Assembly: GCF_001429545.1 (NCBI RefSeq) | Contig: NZ_LMSP01000008.1 | Location: 1 to 50,443, forward strand | Source: Paenibacillus sp. Soil787 | GTDB taxonomy: Bacteria; Bacillota; Bacilli; Paenibacillales; NBRC-103111 | DNA: 50,443 nucleotides | Direction of reading: 5' to 3' | Shown: piece after piece, positions 26,313-34,516 of the stretch | Numbering within the stretch: the first letter of the stretch is position 1 | Layout: each line of letters starts with the position of its first letter | Notes under the pieces: model-generated | Seen by the model: the letters and a program-made list of their open reading frames with translations, nothing else | Databases searched by the model: none | What the model was told of the DNA's origin: nothing | Made by a program: the position numbers and the translations under genes

Positions 26313-28352
26313 ATGCAGTGGAAGTTATCGGATAACGGCTTAGAGCATGCAGTGAAGGCATTTGAGATTACTACGACTAAATCCAAGCAGCAAGCAAGTC
26401 TTCGGTTTTCCAATTTGTTATCGGCAAGCGGCAGGAACGGGGAGCAGGAAATCGTACCCGTCGATGAGATAACGTCAACATCTGAGGGGCTGCAGGCTTC
26501 TGGGGAATCAGAAAGCTTTGAAGTACGATCAAGCTGGAAACAGATGACCGATATTTGCGATTATTTCGAAGTATCCATGGATGTGGAGTACAAGGGCAAA
26601 CAAGCTTCTGCTTACAATTTGCAGTTTGGCTGCAGTCTTGAAGGAACGGGCAAACCGGATTGGATGATTCCCGGCGCTTTTTACAAAGAGAATCGATTCG
26701 AGAAAAATCTGCGCCCTTACCCTCGCTATGACTTTAAAGGCGGCGACCCTCAACAAATGGTATCCGATTATTGGTCATTTCGTGCTGATCGTGCAGCTCT
26801 TCCCGCGGTATTCGCTTGGAATGACGGGATGTGCGGAGCTCTTTGTACGGATGAAATGTCTCCGCTTGGACTTAGTGGTCTAGGCTTTCGAGGCAATGAA
26901 GCAGGGACGGAAATTTGGCTTAACTTTCCCTACAAGGAGGAGCCCGTTACGTTCATTGGGAACGCTGTGCCAGCACCAGCGGATTTGCATATGCATACGT
27001 TCCTACCGGGAGAGAAAGTAGTGCTTCACTTCTATGTTTACGCAGGTACTTCTGACGCGCACAGTTACAATCCTTTCGTTCGTCAAATGTATGCTATACA
27101 TCGTCAAGCACATGGGCTGAATCCTTGGATGGGCTTGGAGCAAGCAGCAGAACTAACGGCTCATGGCTTGTACGAATGGCACTATGATAAAGAGAACGAC
27201 ATTCTTAGAGAAACGGCTGCTTTCGACCGTGAGTTTAACAACAATGTCAAAGGAATGGGCGATCGTCCGCACATGCACGTCAGTTGGGTAAGCGGTGTGC
27301 CTTATGCCTATGCTTTGTTGACTTATGGCAGGAAAAAAGAGGCTTCATCCTATATGGAAGCAGGCATCCGAGTCTTAGATAAAATCGCAACAGGGCTTGC
27401 GCCGTGCGGAACGTTCTGGGCTTCATGGGAACTCGGGAGAGGCTGGACGGCGGGCTGGAATCCGAAAAAGACGTGGCTGCAGGCCCGAACGGTATCTGAA
27501 GCAACGTTGTTCCTAGTCAGGGCGCTTGCTTTTGAGAGAGAAGCAGGTGTCATGCATCCTGAATGGGAGCATGCTGTTCTTTCCAATCTTCGTTTCGCTG
27601 CGGAACATCAACGCTCTGATGGGAACTTCGGCTCCTACTATGATTGCGAGACTGGCGAAGTACAGGAGTGGGATGGCGCAGGCGGTATGCTGTGGATTGC
27701 AGCTCTTTTGGAGGGAGCCTCGTACTTTGAAGACGAAGGTTTCGCAGCTTCTGCAGTTCGGGGAGGAAGCTATTACGAACGATTCATTCGTGACGAATAT
27801 ATGTATGGCGCTCCCGAGGACGTCCACTTAACACCAACTTCGGAAGATGCTTACAACGCTGTCGTGTCTTACGTTCTGTTGTATGAGTTCAATAATCAGC
27901 CGCTTTGGTTGGAGCTTGCTTCTAGTGCCGCGGATTGGATGATGACTTTCCGTTGGACGTACAACTTGCAATTTCCTAAACATTCTCTTCTGGCCCAGTA
28001 TGACTACTGTTCGCGCGGAGCGGATCAGGCCTCAACATCCAATCAACATTTACACAATTATGGACTTTTTGCAGTACCGGAAATGCTCCGGCTATGGACT
28101 TATACAGGAGACCGATATTATCTAGATCGTACGCGAGATCATATTTCTTGTTTTCTGCAGTTTATCGCACGCGAAGATGGCGACTTCAATGCTTACAAAG
28201 GAATGGTAACGGAACGTTTCTACAATACGAATTGCTTCCAGCCGAAGGGAATGATGCTGACGCTATCGCATTCATGGTGCATTGGACTTATTTTATACGC
28301 GGCTCAGGCTTCCTTACCTTATGAAAATGAATTAGATTTATACGAACGATAA
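26313..28352 (+). CDS. Unassigned probable glycoside hydrolase, (alpha/alpha)6-type
   Basis: 679 residues without signal peptide; I do not recognise a named family. The first roughly 260 residues are beta-rich. From about residue 270 the protein has repeated aromatic-rich helices (AAELTAHGLYEWHYDKENDI, MHVSWVSGVPYAYALLTYGRKKEAS, GTFWASWELGRGWTAGWNPKKTW, EDVHLTPTSEDAYNAVVSYVLLYE), the look of an alpha/alpha toroid as in GH88/GH105 or related glycosidases and epimerases. Asp/Glu-rich loops such as YYDCETGEVQEWDGAGG may be catalytic. It follows the amidohydrolase gene by two bases. A cytosolic disaccharide-cleaving enzyme is the best guess. Confidence 0.7.
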   Translation: MQWKLSDNGLEHAVKAFEITTTKSKQQASLRFSNLLSASGRNGEQEIVPVDEITSTSEGLQASGESESFEVRSSWKQMTDICDYFEVSMDVEYKGKQASAYNLQFGCSLEGTGKPDWMIPGAFYKENRFEKNLRPYPRYDFKGGDPQQMVSDYWSFRADRAALPAVFAWNDGMCGALCTDEMSPLGLSGLGFRGNEAGTEIWLNFPYKEEPVTFIGNAVPAPADLHMHTFLPGEKVVLHFYVYAGTSDAHSYNPFVRQMYAIHRQAHGLNPWMGLEQAAELTAHGLYEWHYDKENDILRETAAFDREFNNNVKGMGDRPHMHVSWVSGVPYAYALLTYGRKKEASSYMEAGIRVLDKIATGLAPCGTFWASWELGRGWTAGWNPKKTWLQARTVSEATLFLVRALAFEREAGVMHPEWEHAVLSNLRFAAEHQRSDGNFGSYYDCETGEVQEWDGAGGMLWIAALLEGASYFEDEGFAASAVRGGSYYERFIRDEYMYGAPEDVHLTPTSEDAYNAVVSYVLLYEFNNQPLWLELASSAADWMMTFRWTYNLQFPKHSLLAQYDYCSRGADQASTSNQHLHNYGLFAVPEMLRLWTYTGDRYYLDRTRDHISCFLQFIAREDGDFNAYKGMVTERFYNTNCFQPKGMMLTLSHSWCIGLILYAAQASLPYENELDLYER

Positions 28353-28372
28353 TTGAAGTGAACTAAGGTCAA

Positions 28373-28396
28373 ATAGGCTGCTGCTACGCAGCCTAT
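28373..28396 (+). terminator. Stem-loop upstream of the racemase-like gene
   Basis: ATAGGCTGC (28373-28381) and GCAGCCTAT (28388-28396) make a perfect 9-bp stem followed by GGAACTTTT. It is nine bases before a LacI-type operator, so the two may together set read-through into the second half of the operon. Confidence 0.6.
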
Positions 28397-28404
28397 GGAA
28401 CTTT

Positions 28405-28418
28405 TGGGAACGTGCCCA
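28405..28418 (+). promoter_or_regulatory. Fifth LacI-type operator
   Basis: TGGGAACGTGCCCA keeps the TGGGAACG half-site of the four operators at 20566-20776 and is itself nearly palindromic. It lies in the 106-bp gap between the unassigned hydrolase gene and the racemase-like gene, nearly 8 kb from the others. I see no good promoter directly around it, so it may be a roadblock or distant looping site. Confidence 0.65.
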
Positions 28419-28461
28419 AAATACCAAAAAATGTGCTGCAACATGCAAAGGAGCGATTTTG

Positions 28462-29124
28462 ATGACAAAAAAACTAGCCATTATCCATACAACTCCTGTA
28501 ACGGTGGAAAGTTTAAAAGCATTAGCCGCAGAGCTTCTGCCTGGGGTTGAAGTGATGAATTGGGTGGATGATTCCATTTTGCCTCAGCTCGCAGCGAATG
28601 GCGGGCAAGTCAATGAGATTGAAGAGCGGTTCCTTCAGTACGCTCAGATTGCCGAGAAAGCAGGTGCTTCTTGCATTTTGAGCGCTTGCTCGTCTATTGG
28701 TGAACTGGTTGCCTGCGTACAGCCTAAGCTCCGTATTCCCATCATTCGTATCGACGACCCGATGGCAGAGTTGGCGGTGAATTCAGCACGCAAGATTGGT
28801 GTTGCGGCAACGCTCGAAACGACATTGGAGCCGACCAAACGAATGCTTATCAGCAAAGCAGAGCAAGCTGGCAAAGCGGTGCAAATTGATACAGTCGTCG
28901 CAAAATCTGCTTATCAGAAGCTCCTCGCTGGAGATAAAGATGGGCATGATGAAGAACTCGCATCTGCACTCCGCAATCTTGCAGCCAACACAGATGTCGT
29001 TGTGCTTGCGCAGGCTTCTATGGCCCGCGTGATTTCACAATTTGCTCCAGAGGAACAAACCCGTTTTCTGAGCAGCCCGCGTTTAGGTATGCTGCGGGTT
29101 AAACAAGTCATGGATCAACTATAA
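28462..29124 (+). CDS. Asp/Glu/hydantoin racemase-superfamily protein
   Basis: About 220 residues; ATG 28462 sits eight bases after AAAGGAG (TTG 28459 is the alternative). The N-terminal half KLAIIHTTPVTV and ILSACSSIGEL (Cys76) match the aspartate/glutamate racemase superfamily, and the repeat DPMAELAVNSARKIGVAATLETTLEPT marks the second half. The position of the second catalytic cysteine reads DVVVLAQASMARV, so one of the two acid/base cysteines is absent. That argues against a standard two-base racemase and for an isomerase, decarboxylase or uncharacterised activity. It is followed at 47 bp by the aldolase gene. Confidence 0.8.
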   Translation: MTKKLAIIHTTPVTVESLKALAAELLPGVEVMNWVDDSILPQLAANGGQVNEIEERFLQYAQIAEKAGASCILSACSSIGELVACVQPKLRIPIIRIDDPMAELAVNSARKIGVAATLETTLEPTKRMLISKAEQAGKAVQIDTVVAKSAYQKLLAGDKDGHDEELASALRNLAANTDVVVLAQASMARVISQFAPEEQTRFLSSPRLGMLRVKQVMDQL

Positions 29125-29170
29125 CGTTATCTTATTATTTAGAAGCTTTATATAAAAGGAGACATACTCG

Positions 29171-30091
29171 ATGACAAACACAACACCAACTGCACCGGTA
29201 ATCACATTAAAACAAGCACTTGAGATTTCTGAAGCGAACCATTTTGCGATTGGCTCTTTCTCGCCGCGTTATACCCCAATGATTGCTGCCGTTCTGAAGG
29301 CGGGACAAATCGCAAACTCACCGTTAATTGTTCAAATTTCACATAAAGAATTGATTCGTTATGGGATTACAGCGGCTGAATTTGGAGAAGAATTTTACCG
29401 TCAAGTAAAAGAGCAGCAAATCACAGTGCCTGTCGTACTGCATTTGGATCACACAAAGGAATTAGAAACCATTAAGGAAGCAATTGCAGCAGGCTTTACG
29501 TCGGTCATGATTGATGCATCGGAGAAACCATTTGCCGAAAATGCGGAGATTAGCAAGGAAGTTGTGGAGTATGCCCACACGAAAGGCGTTTCCGTAGAAG
29601 CTGAGCTTGGAATGATTGGTACAACAGACTTCGTTGAAACGGATAAAGACGAAGAATTATATACGAATCCACAGGAAGCGGCTGAGTTTGTCGCAATTAC
29701 CGGTGTTGATGCGCTAGCTGTGTCTTGCGGTACCGCGCATGGCGTGTATGTCGTGAAGCAGCCGAAAATCGACTATGACCGCCTGATGGAAATTCGCAGA
29801 TTGACTCCGGTTCATCTTGTCCTGCATGGCGGTTCGGGTGTACCTCCTGAAATGATGCGCAGAGCCTACCAATTGCCAGGCGGCGGTGTTAGTAAAGTGA
29901 ATATCGCAACAGATTTGGAGCTTTCGCTGCTCCAAGCACTTGGACGTGAAGAGCGGATGACTAATGAAGAATGCAAGAACTTAGCGCCAGATAGGCTGCA
30001 AGTTGGTCGTGATGCCGTCACTCAAACCGTGATGGAAAAAATGAAGCATTTTTTGAACAGCGCTGGTAAAGCGGACGTTTTTAATAAATAG
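29171..30091 (+). CDS. Class II ketose-phosphate aldolase, paralog of 6452
   Basis: 306 residues, nearly superimposable on the product of 6452: both contain FAIGSFSPRYTPMI, ISHKELIRYGIT, HLDH at residues 91-94 (catalytic Asp93), AELGMIGTTDFVETDKDEEL, SCGTAHGVY, VLHGGSGVP and SKVNIATDLELS. All metal and phosphate-binding motifs of class II aldolases are intact. The start ATG follows AAAGGAG. It is immediately upstream of a GH38 gene that is also paralogous to one in the first block. The predicted reaction is retro-aldol cleavage of a ketose (bis)phosphate to DHAP; the substrate is unknown. Confidence 0.87.
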   Translation: MTNTTPTAPVITLKQALEISEANHFAIGSFSPRYTPMIAAVLKAGQIANSPLIVQISHKELIRYGITAAEFGEEFYRQVKEQQITVPVVLHLDHTKELETIKEAIAAGFTSVMIDASEKPFAENAEISKEVVEYAHTKGVSVEAELGMIGTTDFVETDKDEELYTNPQEAAEFVAITGVDALAVSCGTAHGVYVVKQPKIDYDRLMEIRRLTPVHLVLHGGSGVPPEMMRRAYQLPGGGVSKVNIATDLELSLLQALGREERMTNEECKNLAPDRLQVGRDAVTQTVMEKMKHFLNSAGKADVFNK

Positions 30092-30108
30092 ATCGGGGGA
30101 TTCTCTCA

Positions 30109-32541
30109 ATGAAAGATAACAAAATGTATATGATTGGTAACGCACATCTGGATCCGGTTTGGTTATGGCAATGGCAGGAAGGATTCCAAGAGGCAAAAGC
30201 TACATTCCGTTCTGCTCTAGACCGAATGACAGAGTCCGAAGATTTTATTTTCACTTCCAGCTCTGCTGCGATGTACGAGTGGATTGAAAATAACGAGCCT
30301 AAGATGTTCGCGGAAATCAAAAAGCGCGTGCAGGAAGGACGCTGGAATATTGTCGGCGGTTGGTGGATTCAACCTGACTGCAACATTCCGAATGGGGAAT
30401 CCTTCGTCCGTCAAGGGCTGTACGGTCAGCATTATTTCAAAGAGAAGTTCGGGGTAACAGCTAAAGTTGGCTATAACGTAGACAGCTTCGGGCATAACGG
30501 TATGCTGCCGCAAATTCTGAAGAAGAGCGGGATGGATTATTATGTGATGATGCGTCCGATGCCGAATGAAAAAGGGCTGCCAAGCCGTCTGTTCATGTGG
30601 GAATCGGATGATGGCTCACAAGTGATGACATTCCGCATCATGTATGAATATTTGTCTTGGGGCAAGGATTTGGAAAACCATGTACGCCGCTGCCTGGGCG
30701 AATTCAAAGAGCCGCTCAATGAGTTGATGCTGTTCTATGGCGTTGGCAATCATGGGGGCGGTCCAACGAAAGAAAATATCGAGAGCATTCGCCGCATGAA
30801 CGAGGATCCATCGCTGCCTAAGCTGGAATTTGCAACGCCGGATGCATATTTCAAAGAGATGGAGAGCAAGAACTTAAAGCTGCCGGTCGTTCATGATGAT
30901 TTGCAGCACCATGCTAGCGGCTGCTACGCGGCGCATTCAGGCATCAAGCATTGGAATCGCAAAGCAGAGAATCGATTAATGGCCGCAGAGAAGTACTCTG
31001 CGCTTGCTTCATGGATCACGGGTCAACCTTATCCTGCGGAGTTCAAGCAAGCTTGGAAAAATGTGCTCTTTAATCAGTTCCATGACATATTAGCAGGAAC
31101 CAGCTTGGAGTCTGCATATGAAGACGCGATGTATTTGTATGGGGAAGCCATGGCTATCGCGGATCGTTCCCTTAATTATGCGGTTCAATCTTTATCATGG
31201 AACATCAACATTGAGCAGGATGTAACCATGAAGCCGATTGTTGTTTTTAATCCTCATGCATGGGAAAGCCGTGTAAACGTTGAGCTGGAAGTAGGGGGCA
31301 TTAAACCCACTACTGTTTTGCTTGATGACAAGGGGAATCCGGTGCCATTCCAGACGGTGCAATCGCAAGCTTCTGCAAATGGCCGTTTCCGTCTTAGCTT
31401 TATGGCTGAGCTGCCTTCCATGGGATATCGGGTGTACAAATTGGTGGCTGAGTCAACCTCGCTTAAACCGGTTGGTGAACCGATCCAAGCTAGCGATTTA
31501 GTCATGGAGAATAAGCGTTTCCGCTTGGAATTCGATAAAGAAACAGGCTACATCAAAAGTTTGCACGATAAAGCGGTCGATCATGAAGTGTTTAAAGGAG
31601 ATGGAGCCAAGCCCATCGTCTTGGAAGACAAATCGGATACTTGGAGCCATGATGTGCTGCATTTTAACCAAAAGGCTGGCACATTCAAGGCGAAAAAGGT
31701 GTTCCGTGTCGAGCATGGCCCCGTTAAATCGGTTATCCGTGTTGTCAGTGAGTATGGCAGCTCAAAGCTAGTTCAAGATTTCGCCATGTATCCGGACCGC
31801 GATCAAATCGATGTACAGGTGATGGTGGATTGGCGCGAATCCTTCAAAATGTTGAAGCTGGTTTTCCCAGTGAATGTCATCTTTAGCAAGCAAACCTACG
31901 AAATCCCTTACGGTACGATTGAACGTGAACATAACGGCGAAGAAGAACCAGGATTAACTTGGATTGATTACTCCGGTGTGACTCGTAAAGGCAACATCAT
32001 GTATGGCCTCAGCCTGATGAATGATGCCAAATACAGCTACAGCATTCATAACCAAGATATGGCATTGACTGTATTGAGAAGTCCAATTTATGCACACCAT
32101 GTGCCTTATGAGCCAGATCCGAACGGCGAGTACTCCTTTATTGATCAGGGCATTCAGCGTTTCTCTTACTCCTTGCTGCCGCATGAAGGCACATGGGAGC
32201 AGGCCGGTACAGTGAAGCGTGCTGCGGAACTTAACTGTAAGGCAATCGCGGTTATCGAATCGTTCCATGAAGGTGAACTCGCTCAAACTGATTCCTATGT
32301 GAAAGTAAACCGCGACAATATCGTTGTTAGTGCGATCAAGAAAGCCGAAGACAATGAGGACCTCATTATTCGTGTTTATGAGACGAATAAATCCGCTACC
32401 TCAGCCGAGATTGAGCTGCCTAGATGGAAGCGTGTTATTAAGGCGGATTTTAACCCATGCGAGATCAAAACCTTCCGCGTGCCGAAGAATCCGGAATTAC
32501 CGATTAAAGAAACCAATATGCTGGAATGGGATGTGGAGTAG
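30109..32541 (+). CDS. Alpha-mannosidase, GH38, paralog of 12231
   Basis: 810 residues, cytoplasmic, start ATG behind GGGGG. It shares GNAHLDPVWLWQWQEGFQ (metal ligands His13, Asp15), the nucleophile Asp125 in YNVDSFGHNG, FHDILAGTSLESAYEDA and long identical C-terminal stretches with the protein encoded at 12231. Both copies keep all visible catalytic residues, so both are probably active and may differ in linkage preference or regulation. It is 17 bp from the aldolase gene and its stop abuts the next start codon, so it is firmly inside the operon. Confidence 0.92.
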   Translation: MKDNKMYMIGNAHLDPVWLWQWQEGFQEAKATFRSALDRMTESEDFIFTSSSAAMYEWIENNEPKMFAEIKKRVQEGRWNIVGGWWIQPDCNIPNGESFVRQGLYGQHYFKEKFGVTAKVGYNVDSFGHNGMLPQILKKSGMDYYVMMRPMPNEKGLPSRLFMWESDDGSQVMTFRIMYEYLSWGKDLENHVRRCLGEFKEPLNELMLFYGVGNHGGGPTKENIESIRRMNEDPSLPKLEFATPDAYFKEMESKNLKLPVVHDDLQHHASGCYAAHSGIKHWNRKAENRLMAAEKYSALASWITGQPYPAEFKQAWKNVLFNQFHDILAGTSLESAYEDAMYLYGEAMAIADRSLNYAVQSLSWNINIEQDVTMKPIVVFNPHAWESRVNVELEVGGIKPTTVLLDDKGNPVPFQTVQSQASANGRFRLSFMAELPSMGYRVYKLVAESTSLKPVGEPIQASDLVMENKRFRLEFDKETGYIKSLHDKAVDHEVFKGDGAKPIVLEDKSDTWSHDVLHFNQKAGTFKAKKVFRVEHGPVKSVIRVVSEYGSSKLVQDFAMYPDRDQIDVQVMVDWRESFKMLKLVFPVNVIFSKQTYEIPYGTIEREHNGEEEPGLTWIDYSGVTRKGNIMYGLSLMNDAKYSYSIHNQDMALTVLRSPIYAHHVPYEPDPNGEYSFIDQGIQRFSYSLLPHEGTWEQAGTVKRAAELNCKAIAVIESFHEGELAQTDSYVKVNRDNIVVSAIKKAEDNEDLIIRVYETNKSATSAEIELPRWKRVIKADFNPCEIKTFRVPKNPELPIKETNMLEWDVE

Positions 32542-33204
32542 ATGGAGGCATCGGTTTGGCAGCAGCTGCAGGAAGCCGGGCGTTATATGCTGAATAACGG
32601 CTTGGCTTGGGGAAACGCAGGCAATATCAGTGCGCGGACCAAAGCTGACCACTATTTAATTACAGCAAGCGGTACAGACCTAGGGGAGCTCAGCGAAGGC
32701 GACTTCGTTGAGTGCTCTTTCTCTGAGGGAGGTTCATCGTCCTCAGCAGCAGGGAAGAAGCCATCCAAAGAAGTGCCCATGCACCAAGCGATTTATGAAT
32801 CTCGTCCTGATGTAGGGGCCGTGCTTCATGCTTCACCCTTTTACAGCACGATGCTAGCCTGCTCGACAGAACATTTGCCATCCGAATGGTTTGTTGAAAC
32901 GATGTATTATCTGGAACGCATAGAACGCGTTCCTTATTTTCATCCAGGCTCACGTGAGCTTGGTGATGCTGTGCGGGAAAAGGCATGTAAAGCGAATGTG
33001 CTTTTCCTCGAAAATCACGGTGTGCTTGTTTATGACAAGAATGTGAAGGAAGCACGCATGGCCATGCAGACACTTGAAATGGCTTGCCAGATGTATGTGA
33101 TGGCGAAGAGTTCGGGGATTTCCCTGCGTAAGCTGCCAGAAGACGTGGTTCAAAGCTTCTTGAACGAGTCGGGCTATAGGCCAAGAAGGAGGTTCTCCGA
33201 TTGA
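32542..33204 (+). CDS. Class II aldolase/adducin-family protein, OtnC-like
   Basis: 220 residues; ATG directly follows the upstream TAG. The fold is recognised from LNNGLAWGNAGNISARTKADHYLITASG, VPMHQAIYESRPDVGAVLHAS and LFLENHGVLVYDKNV. Relatives include fuculose-phosphate aldolase and OtnC (3-oxo-tetronate-4-phosphate decarboxylase). The genomic partner is an OtnK-type kinase overlapping by four bases, which favours an OtnC-like decarboxylase role. One oddity: the zinc-binding HxH is His96-Ala97-Ser98, so one of three expected histidines is a serine (His159 in ENHG is present). Activity may therefore differ from that of standard members. Confidence 0.82.
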   Translation: MEASVWQQLQEAGRYMLNNGLAWGNAGNISARTKADHYLITASGTDLGELSEGDFVECSFSEGGSSSSAAGKKPSKEVPMHQAIYESRPDVGAVLHASPFYSTMLACSTEHLPSEWFVETMYYLERIERVPYFHPGSRELGDAVREKACKANVLFLENHGVLVYDKNVKEARMAMQTLEMACQMYVMAKSSGISLRKLPEDVVQSFLNESGYRPRRRFSD

Positions 33205-34493
33205 TTGGTATTATAGCAGACGATATTACAGGGGCTAATGACATCGGCATCATGTACGCTAAAGCAAACATCAGCACGCATGTCTACCCGATGGAAGCGT
33301 GGACTGGGAGAGAACAGAGCAGTGGTGCCTATCCGGAAGTGCTTGTTCTCGACACGCACTCCCGATTAGATACGCCGGATGATGCTTACACGAAGGTGTA
33401 CCAGATGACGAAGCGGCTGCAGGAAGCTGGGTGCGCACGTTTTATTAATAAAACGTGCTCCGTTTTCCGCGGCAATATCGGGACAGAATTCGATGCTATG
33501 CTTGATGCACTAGACGCATCCTTTGGCATAGTAGTGCTTGGTTTTCCGAAAAACGGACGTACTACGTTAAATGGCATTCATTATGTATATGGTAAAAAAC
33601 TGGAAGAATCCGAGTTTAGAAATGATCCTGTGCATCCGATGCGCAGCTCCAATTTGGTCGATATTTTACAATCACAAACGGACCGCCGTGTAGGACTTAT
33701 TCCCATTCATATTGTAGAACAAGGTGTTTCAGTGTTAGAGGAGCAAATTGCAGTGATGAAGCAATCAGGCTTAACCTATGTCATCCTCGATGTGCGTGAT
33801 CAGCAGTCTCTGAAGACCATTGCGCAAGCCGTTAAGGAGGAACCGATTATTTGCGGAAGCTCAGCATTGGCCGAGGAATTGGCGTTGTTAGAAAAGCCGA
33901 ATGCCCTGCAAAAGGGTGTTCTGAATAAGCTGCCGGCGCTTGGACGCTCAGCTGTTTTGTGCGCCGCAGGCAGCTTAATGCCGCAAACGGCTGTGCAAAT
34001 TGCCTATGCAAAAAAGCAGGGCCTGACAGCGTTGGAGCTCGATTCCTTGCTCTTGTTTGACCCAATTGAGAAGCACACACTCTGCAAGCAATTGGTCGAA
34101 CAGGCGTCGAGACTTCTAAAGGACGGTCAGGACGTACTCATTCACGCCTCGAATAGTCCGCTTAAGGTGGCGGCGACGAAACTAAAAGGTATTGAACTCG
34201 GCTACGGCAATACGGAAGTGTCCGTTATCGTTTCGAATGCGCTGTCCGACGTCATACAAGCGGTCGTCAATGAAACAGGGCAGCAACGTCTGCTCAGCGC
34301 AGGAGGGGAAACGTCCGCTGCTGTCTGCGATAAGCTGGGTATTGGCGGACTGAGCATCTGGCAAGAAATTGAGCCGGGTCTGCCATCCTGCTTAACACTG
34401 CAAACGCCGCAGCGCTTCTTGGTGCTGAAATCAGGCAGCTTTGGCAGCGAACCCTTTTTCATAGAAGCGATTGAACACTTGAAACAAACATAA
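33201..34493 (+). CDS. Four-carbon acid-sugar kinase family protein, OtnK-like
   Basis: 430 residues; start TTG at 33201, eight bases after AGGAGG, overlapping the aldolase stop. The N-terminal IGIIADDITGANDIGIMYAKANIST is the signature of the OtnK/DtnK/DenK family (formerly DUF1537), which phosphorylates 3-oxo-tetronates, threonate or erythronate. The C-terminal nucleotide-binding half has VLCAAGSLMPQT, SAGGETSAAVCDKLGI and PGLPSCL, and the ending VLKSGSFGSEPFF with the conserved KSGNFG-type element. With the OtnC-like neighbour this forms a known pair that converts four-carbon keto-acids to DHAP. Its presence in a mannosidase operon is unexpected and informative about the pathway. Confidence 0.87.
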   Translation: MIGIIADDITGANDIGIMYAKANISTHVYPMEAWTGREQSSGAYPEVLVLDTHSRLDTPDDAYTKVYQMTKRLQEAGCARFINKTCSVFRGNIGTEFDAMLDALDASFGIVVLGFPKNGRTTLNGIHYVYGKKLEESEFRNDPVHPMRSSNLVDILQSQTDRRVGLIPIHIVEQGVSVLEEQIAVMKQSGLTYVILDVRDQQSLKTIAQAVKEEPIICGSSALAEELALLEKPNALQKGVLNKLPALGRSAVLCAAGSLMPQTAVQIAYAKKQGLTALELDSLLLFDPIEKHTLCKQLVEQASRLLKDGQDVLIHASNSPLKVAATKLKGIELGYGNTEVSVIVSNALSDVIQAVVNETGQQRLLSAGGETSAAVCDKLGIGGLSIWQEIEPGLPSCLTLQTPQRFLVLKSGSFGSEPFFIEAIEHLKQT

Positions 34494-34516
34494 CCTTTGT
34501 TAGGAGGAGATCGACG

